A model generated the notes under the pieces. The model was not told the DNA's origin. It saw only the letters and a program-made list of their open reading frames with translations, and ran no database searches. Of a stretch of DNA of 64,000 bases, positions 51,459 to 59,861 are shown one piece after another (position 1 is the first letter of the stretch; every line of letters begins with the position of its first letter). Origin of the DNA: Candidatus Leptofilum proximum (lineage in GTDB: Bacteria > Chloroflexota > Anaerolineae > Promineifilales > Promineifilaceae). The DNA lies in assembly GCA_016710325.1 (NCBI GenBank), contig JADJXK010000002.1, positions 4,774,001 through 4,838,000 of the forward strand, in the 5' to 3' direction. The position numbers were made by a program, and so were the translations under genes.

Positions 51459-52256
51459 TAATAACCATCGCAGTGATGAGGTCATTAACGAACTACGGAG
51501 AATCACTCAAGCAGCTCATGAAGATGCAAAACGAAGATTACGTCATTTAGCAGGATTCTCCTTAGATCCTCTTGGGGAAAACAAAAACATCAAGGATCCA
51601 ACCATCGGTTATCCACAAAAGTTAGATATTGTTACTTTGCAAGGGTATTTTGGCGAAATACTTGCTGGCATAGTTGCCGAAAACTACAGACATTTCGGCG
51701 ATGATGGCTGGGAAGTTCCTGCCTATCCCTTTAGATTTCATACTGTTGCTTTTCAAATGTTAGAGCAATGGCGTCAATCTGAAAACCCATCAGATGCTGT
51801 CAAGGTTCCCGGTCGCACTGGTGACGACATGTTGGCATTTTTACGGGATCAAGAAGGAAGTATTACCCGGTCACTTGTGTGTGAGGCAAAATGTACAAGG
51901 AATCATGAAGCAAAATTGATTTCGGACGCACACGAGAAAGCCGCTAATCCAAATCTTAAACCTGTGGATATTCTTAACCTCATTGAGATTCTAGAGGATT
52001 ATGATGATTGCGAATCCAAAGCTTGGGTGAATGCACTTCGGGAATTATATTATCGTGATGCGAGTAAAAACTATGAGCGAATAGACTTGGTGGCTTATGT
52101 CTGCGGTCAGCCTCCTGTTAGGAACAAAACTTGGATCCCACCAGATAAACCTCATCAACAATACACAGCAAAGCGAAGGTTAGAGGCAGTAGAAGTACAC
52201 TTGAATGGGGTAACAAAGTTGATTCGAGATGTTTATGATATCTCAAATAATCTGTC

Positions 52257-55200
52257 ATGAATGAGTCCGAAGTTTTCCAATCAGCGAGAAGTGTTGGTGA
52301 AAGTCTAGCTGGTAAAGGGCTTAGTCCAGCCTTTGCTAAGTTATACAGTCATCATACTCGCCTTAGCGCTGAAAAAATCGGTTTAGCAGGATGGCGATCT
52401 GATGAAGCATACTATCGCTTACACGACGCAATGCGTCTAATCGGAATAGCTTTTTTGGAGAAAGATTCAGGTATTGAAGCTTGGCAAACTGCGTTACGCC
52501 GAGCTGGAGAACTCTTGGAATGGTTGTCGCACTCAGAAACAAATCCGGAAGGGTTGCCAATCCGACTTTTGGCCAGTGCAACTTACCAACTCGCTGGTTA
52601 TCCAGCACGAGCTTTGGGACTACTAAATCAGGCAGTTCTATTCAATGGACAATCCAGAATTTTATATTTTTTGTTAAGGGCTGATTTTCACAGTCTATTT
52701 CATGAGATCGGGCAATATTGGAGACTACAATTTCAACAGAGCAATCAATTAGAACAAGCGATTCCATGGGAAGATCAGGGAGCTTACAATAGACAGTTTC
52801 AGCAATGGATAGCTGACGAGACAATCAGAGCTTTAGGGATCTTGTGCACTACATTTAGGTGGGGTGACGACGAATCGCGTTTGGATGATGCGATTAACAA
52901 ACTTGATGCAGTAGCAAAAGTAATGCTACACGGCAAAGATCCATACTCGTGGCTTTTAGCAAAGCTTTGTGCTGAGGTTGTTAAAGTATACGTTCAGTCA
53001 TCACTGCGAAGTTCCTTGTCAGGTGTAATCAAAAACATGGATACTCAGGGAAGCCAAATAATTGAACGATATTTGCGACAGACTTATAAACACTCAAGAG
53101 CATTAGCTTGGCCGTCTCAACTTCGTGGTATAGCTGGGATAGAAACACAAAATTCATTTGCACTTTGTACACCTACGGGATCAGGAAAAACAACGGTTGC
53201 AGAGATTGCCATATTGCAGAGCCTCTTTAGCAAAAACGCTCAACCTAACGGAGACAGCCCTTTCAACTCTTCTCAGAATAATATGGTTGTTTATCTGGTG
53301 CCCTCCAAAGCATTAGCCTCAGAAATCGAGTCTCATTTAACAATGGTGGTAAATCGAATAAGGTCAACTCGAATAGTTGTAAGTAGCCTCTATGGGGGAA
53401 CTGATTGGGGGCCAACTGATGCTTGGCTAACCTCCGATGAAAGGGTTGTCTTAATTTGTACTTATGAAAAAGCTGAGGCACTAATTCGTTTCTTGGGGCC
53501 AATGTTTCTGGACAGAATTTCGCTTGTTGTTATTGATGAGGCGCATTCTGTTCAATTTGATGATAACTTGCAGAATTTATATCAAGCAGAAAGTCGTCCA
53601 CTAAGGTTGGAAGTTCTTGGCAGTAGGCTTATACACAATTTACATAAACGCAACCGCCCAGTTATCGCCTTGTCGGCGGTTGCATCTGGCTATGAAGTCC
53701 CCTTAGCCAATTGGGTCTCCGGTGAATCAGATTCTCAGCCTATAAAAACAAAATATCGGAGTACACGACAATTGCTTGGGCGGCTTGAATGTCTTGCTAA
53801 CAGAGGATTTGAGATACGACTCGATCAATTGGATGGTGAAAATCTACAGTTTCAGGATGGGCCAACTAATAACTCCCCTTTCATTCCCAATCCTTTTCCT
53901 CCTCATCCGCCTGCTTTTAAGTGGCGAGAAAAAAGTGTAGAAATCCAAATGCGTCCGCATCTTCTATGGGCTGCGATGCATTTAGCTGCCCCTGATTCAG
54001 ATGGCAATTCTAGGGGTGTACTAATCTCCGTCCCTTCAAATATTAACGGGTATGCGGAAGATTTTCTGAAATTACTAAACTCTACTTGGCAAGATATAAC
54101 ATTGCCAAAGTTTTTTGCAGAGCCAACAGAACCATTAAAAATTGGTGTTTGGCAACAGACACTTAAATCTTGTGCCGATTACTTTACAGAAGATTCTCGT
54201 GAATACAGATTGTTGCAAAAAGGCATTATCGTCCATCACGGTAAAATGCCGGGTTTACTTGCAAGATTGTTGGTGCAGACCATTCAAGAAAAGATTGTCG
54301 GTTTAGTGATAGCGACATCAACATTATCAGAGGGCGTGAACTTACCCTTTGAAACTATCCTAGTGCCTTCACTCCAAAGATACAAAGAGAACCGCCAGCA
54401 ATCGATTAGTGCGCGAGAGTTTACAAATTTAATCGGCCGCGCGGGTAGACCTGGTTTTGGTACAGAAGGTCGTAGTCTTGTTTTAATGCCAGATCTGAAT
54501 AGTGCAGATGTCGATAAGAAACGGAAACAAGTACAGCAAACTCGTGATAGATACTTTGAGCTAATAGCTGAGATTAATAGAAGCAAAAGCAGTGAAAGTA
54601 ACTCGTTGAATGCTATCAGCCCATTAGCTGAATTATTGAGATTGATACAACAAAAGTGGGAAGAGCTAGCAGGATCGACAAACCGAGATGCCTTTATTCA
54701 TTGGTTGGAGCAAGTAGCACCTATTGAGTTTGACTTTACAAATCTCAATGAAGAAGAGAAAGTGATTGTTGAGGCTGTAGACTCATTAGACACTATAATT
54801 CTGTCATCAATCGCTGAGCTGGAAGAAGTTGCAGAGAGTCCTATATCCGAAAATGAGCTAGAAGAGCTACTAAAAAAAGTGTGGAAAAATACATATGCTC
54901 ATTATGCAACCCAACAAGAATTACTACTTAGCGATTTATTTGTTAGACGCGGTCGTGTACTACATAACCGGGTATATCCTCACAGAGATTTTAGACGAAA
55001 ACTGTACCGAACAAGTTTACCTCCCCGTACTGCAAACCAATTAATTTTATTATCGACAGAGATGCGCAATCATCTTAAAACAGGTGTGGATTATGCTGAT
55101 TGGTCGGAAGACAAACGTCTGGCTTTCATTCAAGAGACTATAGAGTTGCTTGGCAGTGTTGAGCGTTTTCGACCAAAGGATAAAACTTGGAGCGGCAAAG

Positions 55201-55901
55201 TCATTGTCTCATGGCAAGACATTTTACGATGGTGGTTATCACCAACTATTGCCAAAGTTAGACCGACATATAAGCAAATTTCTGACTGGCATTCATATAT
55301 GTCTAACACATTTCAATATCGGGTTAATTGGGGTCTTGGTAGCACGATCTCACTACTGATCGAGGAAGAGGATGGAGGAATTCCTGCTTTAGTGCCGACC
55401 TTTGAAGACTGGTCGCTCACTGGAATGCCTTGGGCTGCTTTTTGGATGAAAGATCTAATTATTTGGGGAACTCTAGAACCTGTGGCTGCTTATTTGTTAA
55501 GTAGAAAAATGGAAATAGCACGACCAGATGCTGAAAAAGCTGCTTTAATTTACTATGAGTCGCAAAAATTCACGTCAGTAGACGAAAAGCTAAACGCAGT
55601 CTCAATCAAACGATGGGCAGATAATCGTTACAATATTTCTGTTCAATCTTCAACTGTATCCCCCCCACATCAAATTAAGGTAAGATTACTTAGAGATTTT
55701 AGTAAAGTTTCTCAAGCGTTTTGGCGAGTAATTCCGGTAGAAAATGACGAGAAAATTCTATGGATTGATCCCGCTGGCTACCCATTAGCGACTTCCAAAA
55801 AACCAGAAAAGTGGGATTCTGTGTTTTTTGACAACTATGACTTCGATTTGGATGTGAACAGACTCATAATTACCACTAAAAGTTACTATGGAATCACCTA
55901 A
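52257..55901 (+). CDS. SF2 DExH-box helicase, HamB-like partner of the nuclease
   Basis: A 1214-residue superfamily 2 helicase. An N-terminal helical domain (1-280) precedes the motor: Walker A CTPTGSGKTTVAE (306-312), motif Ia LVPSKALASEIE, motif II VVIDEAHS (DEAH at 427-430), motif III ALSAVASG, motif IV/V VIATSTLSEGVNLPF and motif VI NLIGRAGRPGF. The layout is Ski2-like. A long C-terminal half (about 850-1214) has no named domain I can assign. The start overlaps the nuclease stop (ATGA), a strong sign of a two-gene unit like Hachiman (HamA/HamB) or AbpAB. A+T-rich codon use and absence of the resident palindrome suggest acquisition. Confidence 0.88.
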   Translation: MNESEVFQSARSVGESLAGKGLSPAFAKLYSHHTRLSAEKIGLAGWRSDEAYYRLHDAMRLIGIAFLEKDSGIEAWQTALRRAGELLEWLSHSETNPEGLPIRLLASATYQLAGYPARALGLLNQAVLFNGQSRILYFLLRADFHSLFHEIGQYWRLQFQQSNQLEQAIPWEDQGAYNRQFQQWIADETIRALGILCTTFRWGDDESRLDDAINKLDAVAKVMLHGKDPYSWLLAKLCAEVVKVYVQSSLRSSLSGVIKNMDTQGSQIIERYLRQTYKHSRALAWPSQLRGIAGIETQNSFALCTPTGSGKTTVAEIAILQSLFSKNAQPNGDSPFNSSQNNMVVYLVPSKALASEIESHLTMVVNRIRSTRIVVSSLYGGTDWGPTDAWLTSDERVVLICTYEKAEALIRFLGPMFLDRISLVVIDEAHSVQFDDNLQNLYQAESRPLRLEVLGSRLIHNLHKRNRPVIALSAVASGYEVPLANWVSGESDSQPIKTKYRSTRQLLGRLECLANRGFEIRLDQLDGENLQFQDGPTNNSPFIPNPFPPHPPAFKWREKSVEIQMRPHLLWAAMHLAAPDSDGNSRGVLISVPSNINGYAEDFLKLLNSTWQDITLPKFFAEPTEPLKIGVWQQTLKSCADYFTEDSREYRLLQKGIIVHHGKMPGLLARLLVQTIQEKIVGLVIATSTLSEGVNLPFETILVPSLQRYKENRQQSISAREFTNLIGRAGRPGFGTEGRSLVLMPDLNSADVDKKRKQVQQTRDRYFELIAEINRSKSSESNSLNAISPLAELLRLIQQKWEELAGSTNRDAFIHWLEQVAPIEFDFTNLNEEEKVIVEAVDSLDTIILSSIAELEEVAESPISENELEELLKKVWKNTYAHYATQQELLLSDLFVRRGRVLHNRVYPHRDFRRKLYRTSLPPRTANQLILLSTEMRNHLKTGVDYADWSEDKRLAFIQETIELLGSVERFRPKDKTWSGKVIVSWQDILRWWLSPTIAKVRPTYKQISDWHSYMSNTFQYRVNWGLGSTISLLIEEEDGGIPALVPTFEDWSLTGMPWAAFWMKDLIIWGTLEPVAAYLLSRKMEIARPDAEKAALIYYESQKFTSVDEKLNAVSIKRWADNRYNISVQSSTVSPPHQIKVRLLRDFSKVSQAFWRVIPVENDEKILWIDPAGYPLATSKKPEKWDSVFFDNYDFDLDVNRLIITTKSYYGIT

Positions 55902-56298
55902 TATTCCGTCAAGTTGACGATGACGCGATACCTCGTGTATTTGGCAAACTGGAAATGTGCTAAACACGCCGAATAAAATGTCACCATTTGCGAATTGAGT
56001 CTTGGACGTTTACCATATTTATGATTGGCAAATGCATTGCTCAACTGTGCCATTTCAGTGGTTATTCTCCTCTAATTTTGCTATCATTTTGCTTGTATAT
56101 CCATAGTGCCAATGTATCAGACACTCCGAATCCATCAGCTCCGCCCGCTGTTTTTGACCCAAACCGAGTCTATCCGCCATTAGTAACGAGGCAATAATTG
56201 ATACAAATGAACATTGGGAATAATGACCCATTCCAAATTTAAACCTTTCGATAATCAAAACCCATAGTGGGACTTATATTTTGTAGGAATTCTTAATC
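55902..56298. other. Gap before the HEPN fusion gene
   Basis: No gene is supported. It contains one copy of an imperfect 45-base direct repeat (56060-56105) whose partner lies just before the tyrosine recombinase gene, and a run of A+T-rich DNA probably carrying the promoter of the next gene. Confidence 0.5.
56060..56105 (+). repeat. Direct repeat, left copy
   Basis: GTTATTCTCCTC followed by TTTTGCTATCATTTTGCTTG and TATATCCATA. The same elements recur in order at 58604-58655, so the HEPN-TRD gene and attC-like site 4 are bracketed by it. Confidence 0.7.
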
Positions 56299-57957
56299 GT
56301 GGTTAATGGCAAGAACTCTCCTCTGGTATCAGACGCGTTTAATATGATTGTTACTAATGCTCTTGATTTCTTAGCAAAAGCTGTCAGTGAATTGAGCGAT
56401 AGTCCGAAATATTCTGTAATCAATTTCTACACAGCTGTTGAATTGCTATTGAAAGCTAAGCTGCTTTTGGAGCATTGGTCACTGATTGTTGTAAAAACAA
56501 ATGAAGCAACCATCACAAGATTTAATGAGGGTGATTTTGCCTCGGTTGGTCTGCATGAAAGCCTAACAAGGCTAAAAAATATTTCAGACGAGACATTAAC
56601 AAGTGAAGCAATTAAAAGTTTTGATGCTTTAAGAAAGCATAGGAATAAGTTAGTCCATTTTTCTACTCCAGAATATTTTTCCCCTTCTGATGAACACACC
56701 ATAACTGAGATATTGGCCAAAATGTGTCGGGTGTGGTTTTATCTACATGAGATTCTCACCGAATATTGGTCTGAGGATTTTTCCGAATATTTGTCTGATA
56801 TTGATGACTTCGATCGATCAATGCGCAAGAATACAGAGTATCTGAAAACAAAGTACGATTTGTTAAAGCAAAAAATCAATACAGATTTGGCCAAAGGGTC
56901 TGAATATATTGAATGCTCATTCTGCCATTTTGTAGCAGTGAAGGCCGATTCAACACCGCAAACATGCCTAGTTTGTGGGGGTCTGAATACACTAAAAAAT
57001 ACGGAAATAGTTTATATCGGAGTTGTGCTAGGTGGTCCATTTAATATACCACCACAATTAGCAAGGAGAATGTTAAACCAATCTAATGGAGATTCGCGTA
57101 CGAATAATGCCGATGTGATCAGACAGTGGCGTGCTGGCAGAGATATTTCCCTAAATATAGAATCATTTGTGATAGATTTTGGCGACATGAGTCGTAATGA
57201 GGCAGAAAAATATGAAGCGCCTTTTAAGTATATTATCGACAATGTTTATCCAGTTCGGAAAAATACTAGAAACAAAAGAGAGAAAGAATACTGGTGGCAA
57301 TTTTCAAGACCAAGAAATGAACTTCGGCAGGAGCTTGCGCAACTTGAAAAATATATTGCAACGCCTGCCATATCAAAACATAGGTTCTTTGTTTGGTTAG
57401 GTAGTTCAATTATTCCCGCACAACAAGTGACAGTCGTTGCTACCTCAGATAGCTATGTTTTTGGTGTATTACACTCAAAATGCCACAATATATGGACAGA
57501 GTTGGTTGCCAGCAAATTACATGATGTACCTAGATACACTCCTTCAGTCTTTAGTACTTTTCCGTTTCCATACCCTATCCAAACACAGGCAGACCAGGGG
57601 GCAGAACCTCATAGGTTAGAAATTGGAAGGCTAGCAGATGAGTTAAATAGCTTCAGAAATTCCTGTTTTCAGAACCACGATGAAATAGATACGATTAAAA
57701 TAAATCAATTGGGATTGACCATGACTCAAATTTATGATGATTTGTATGCTTATCGATCAATCCCTCTTGATGTTAAAACTGAAGAAGTATGGGAGTCAAC
57801 GTATAAAGGCAGGCTGTCACTCAATGAAGTGATAGGATTTGATAGAATCCAAAACCAGTTAGATGATGCAGTTTTAAAGGCATATGGATGGCAACCAGAC
57901 ATTACATATGAAGAAATTGCTGAACATCTGAACTCATTAAGTAACTTGACCCAATAA
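56299..57957 (+). CDS. HEPN domain, zinc ribbon and MmeI-type target-recognition domain fusion
   Basis: A 552-residue protein begun at GTG 56299 (AGGA upstream). Residues 15-155 form a helical bundle with the HEPN RNase motif R115-N-K-L-V-H120 and the usual upstream helix VINFYTAVELLLKAKLLLEH. Residues 206-226 form a zinc ribbon (CSFC and CLVC). Residues about 235-430 match the target-recognition and C-terminal region of MmeI-like DNA methyltransferases: PQLARRMLNQSNGDSRTNNA, VIRQWRAGRDISLN, VIDFGDMSRNEAEKYEAPFK, YWWQFSRPRNELRQEL, YIATPAISKHRFFVWL, VFGVLHSKCHNIW and RYTPSVFSTFPFPYP. The methyltransferase and nuclease domains of that family are absent. The likely logic is DNA recognition coupled to an RNase-type effector; this is inference. 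It stands alone between direct repeats upstream of a recombinase gene. Confidence 0.8.
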   Translation: MVNGKNSPLVSDAFNMIVTNALDFLAKAVSELSDSPKYSVINFYTAVELLLKAKLLLEHWSLIVVKTNEATITRFNEGDFASVGLHESLTRLKNISDETLTSEAIKSFDALRKHRNKLVHFSTPEYFSPSDEHTITEILAKMCRVWFYLHEILTEYWSEDFSEYLSDIDDFDRSMRKNTEYLKTKYDLLKQKINTDLAKGSEYIECSFCHFVAVKADSTPQTCLVCGGLNTLKNTEIVYIGVVLGGPFNIPPQLARRMLNQSNGDSRTNNADVIRQWRAGRDISLNIESFVIDFGDMSRNEAEKYEAPFKYIIDNVYPVRKNTRNKREKEYWWQFSRPRNELRQELAQLEKYIATPAISKHRFFVWLGSSIIPAQQVTVVATSDSYVFGVLHSKCHNIWTELVASKLHDVPRYTPSVFSTFPFPYPIQTQADQGAEPHRLEIGRLADELNSFRNSCFQNHDEIDTIKINQLGLTMTQIYDDLYAYRSIPLDVKTEEVWESTYKGRLSLNEVIGFDRIQNQLDDAVLKAYGWQPDITYEEIAEHLNSLSNLTQ

Positions 57958-58416
57958 TGTATTACCATATCTACAATAATAAAGTCGAATCAAGTCACCA
58001 CGCGACCATTCACAAACTACGGCTCCTACAATTAAACTGTCGTAGCTATACAGGTGTTCATATGTGCTGAAAACAAAGCTGAATTGCACAAAAAGTCCAT
58101 ATATGGGGGTGCAATTTGTGGGTAAAATGGCCTGATTTGCTGAAAATTTTACTTTTAGTAAAAACAGTACCGCCATATGTGGACAAGTATCACCTTTTTT
58201 TACCTTTCGGCCCATATCTAGACCTGTATAGATACAAACTGTCGGTGCTTTTGCCAGACGGTACGCTTGCATTACGGCAGTTCACCAATCGCACGAGCAA
58301 ATAAAGGCTTATTATCAATTCTAAAAATGGTATCGGATGTTGCCAAAGCAGTAGCGGCAGTTGCACCATTCTTTACCCAGTTATCGTCAATAGTATTGCT
58401 ACAACCTGCGGTCGCC
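57958..58416. other. Gap after the HEPN fusion gene
   Basis: No gene or clear signal found. A+T-rich, with short open frames lacking ribosome-binding sites; the gap leads into attC-like site 4. Confidence 0.5.
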
Positions 58417-58515
58417 GCTTAACACAGGTTGCAGGCGACGCCAATGCGTTGTCTCGAATATTGCTACGGTTAAGACTTTGGACGACCGCGCCAGCGCCTG
58501 AACCGGACGTTAGGA
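58417..58515 (+). repeat. attC-like site 4 (long form)
   Basis: GCTTAAC (58417-58423) fits the left core and GTTAGGA (58509-58515) nearly fits the right core. GGTTGCAGGCG pairs with CGCCTGAACC apart from one unpaired G, the expected extrahelical base. The 99-bp length resembles long attC sites. Confidence 0.55.
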
Positions 58516-58603
58516 TGCAAAAGAACACATTGCACATAACAGGGCGTCCGCTCATTTTATGAGCATTCCCCAATATTGACATCAGCGGTCAGGCAGAGTT
58601 TTA

Positions 58604-58655
58604 GTTATTTTCCTTCACAACTTTTGCTATCATTTTGCTTGTGTATATATCCATT
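58604..58655 (+). repeat. Direct repeat, right copy
   Basis: GTTATTTTCCTTC followed by TTTTGCTATCATTTTGCTTG, then TGTATATATCCATTA, 24 bases before the recombinase ATG. A core attachment site or duplicated promoter segment are the two readings. Confidence 0.7.
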
Positions 58656-58678
58656 ATCACAAGTAAAAGCGAGATCCA

Positions 58679-59587
58679 ATGAGTGCCTTAACGACCATTC
58701 AACAACCGGATAAATTTGAAGCAATTCTGGCCAAACGGAATTTGGCGCAGACGACACGCTACCGTTACGGTCGAGAAATTAAGCTGGCGAGAGCTGCCGG
58801 AGTGAACCTGCTGGATGCAACGGCCGTTTCCAACTACGCCGCCGATTTGCCCAGCAGCCGGAAGATGTTTTTGCGAGCGGCCGTGGGGCTGCTGGCTGAT
58901 GAGCTGAGCCAGGTGGCCAAGGCCCGGGCGACGCCAGCGAATGTGGCTGAAATGCAAGCAGTGCTGTGGCGGGCTGAAGCGTTGAAGGAGAGTATCAAGG
59001 TACAAGCAACGAAAGGAGAGCAGGCGCATACTTGGCTAAACCTGGCCGAAGTGCGGTCACTACTGACGAGTCTGACGGACCAAACGACGATAAAAGGCAA
59101 GCGGGACAGGGTGGTGTTTGGCTTACTGGTTGGCGCTGGACTGCGGCGGGATGAGCTGGCCAGCCTGACTTGGGCAAATATAAAACAGCAAGGGGAGCGC
59201 ACGGTACTGAGCATCACGGGTAAGGGAAAGAAGCGGCGGATGATTCCCGTCAATGACAAGCTGGTGACGTTGCTGGAGGAATGGGCTGAGGTGGTGGGGC
59301 GCGCTGGTTATATTGCCCGCTCGGTGACGAAGGGTGGGGAACTAGGAGAAAGCATCTCTGGCCAGGCAGTTCTGGATATTGTCGATGCCTATGGTCGAGA
59401 GCTGGGGAAGGAGGACTTGCGACCGCATGACCTGCGGCGTACTTATGCCAGGATTGGTTATGACGCGGGAATTGACATTGGCCAGATTAGCAAGCTGCTG
59501 GGCCATGCCAGCATTGCTACCACGCAGCGTTATTTAGGTTTGCAAATTGACCTGAAAAAGACGGTAAGCGATTTTGTGCCATTTTAG
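58679..59587 (+). CDS. Tyrosine recombinase (phage integrase family)
   Basis: A 302-residue site-specific recombinase. A SAM-like core-binding domain (residues 8-105) precedes the catalytic domain with Arg156 in GAGLRRDEL, the beta-hairpin Lys in GKGKKRR, His250 and Arg253 in RPHDLRRTYA, His276 in LLGHASIATT and the nucleophile Tyr285 in TQRYLG. All catalytic residues are present. The extra helix that defines integron IntI proteins is not seen, so it is not an obvious source of activity on the attC-like sites nearby. Unlike DNA to its left it contains the ACGGCCGT palindrome and higher G+C, suggesting longer residence in this genome. Confidence 0.92.
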   Translation: MSALTTIQQPDKFEAILAKRNLAQTTRYRYGREIKLARAAGVNLLDATAVSNYAADLPSSRKMFLRAAVGLLADELSQVAKARATPANVAEMQAVLWRAEALKESIKVQATKGEQAHTWLNLAEVRSLLTSLTDQTTIKGKRDRVVFGLLVGAGLRRDELASLTWANIKQQGERTVLSITGKGKKRRMIPVNDKLVTLLEEWAEVVGRAGYIARSVTKGGELGESISGQAVLDIVDAYGRELGKEDLRPHDLRRTYARIGYDAGIDIGQISKLLGHASIATTQRYLGLQIDLKKTVSDFVPF

Positions 59588-59861
59588 GGGTGGGTATAAC
59601 CAACTCAAATTTATGCAATGCGACTTAATGTCAATAATGAAGCTATTTTTCGCTACTTTACAATGTAAATGCAGTCTTTAGCAAGTCTGTATTAAAGTCT
59701 AGGACATCTTTACGGGACAAACAATTCCTGATACAGAAGATGTAAATGGTGGAATTCATGATATCTTAGCTAAACATATATTCCTTCATCTAAAATCATC
59801 ATTAAGAAGGTCGCTCAAGATAAGCACCGCCGTGCAACAGAATTAAAAACTAGTCCTTGTT

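Larger units (their letters stand above)
50242..52260 (+). pseudogene. PD-(D/E)xK-type nuclease gene interrupted by an IS630 element
   Basis: Joining bases 50242-50344 to 51461-52260 (removing the element and one TA) restores one frame of 299 codons, from MNKTQYLESWLE through LRENNHRSDEVINELRRITQ to the stop. The restored protein has GYFGEILAGIVAENYRHFG, PAYPFRFHTVAFQMLEQW and a nuclease-like Asp plus Glu-x-Lys set in GRTGDDMLAFLRD and SLVCEAKCT. The position and layout resemble the nuclease partner (HamA/AbpA, DUF1837-like) of nuclease-helicase defence pairs, but sequence identity to those families is not certain. The intact 3' part could still be translated from TTG 51637 (207 residues, keeping the active-site motif). 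Its TGA overlaps the helicase ATG (ATGA). Confidence 0.75.

Noticed and set aside
56299..57957. Complete type IIL/IIG restriction-modification enzyme
   Set aside because: No SAM-binding FxGxG-type or NPPY motif and no nuclease core upstream; only the recognition and C-terminal region matches MmeI-like enzymes.
58679..59587. Integron integrase (IntI) as the source of the attC-like sites
   Set aside because: The recombinase is 302 residues with a full catalytic set but without the extra IntI helix motif, so it is called a generic tyrosine recombinase.
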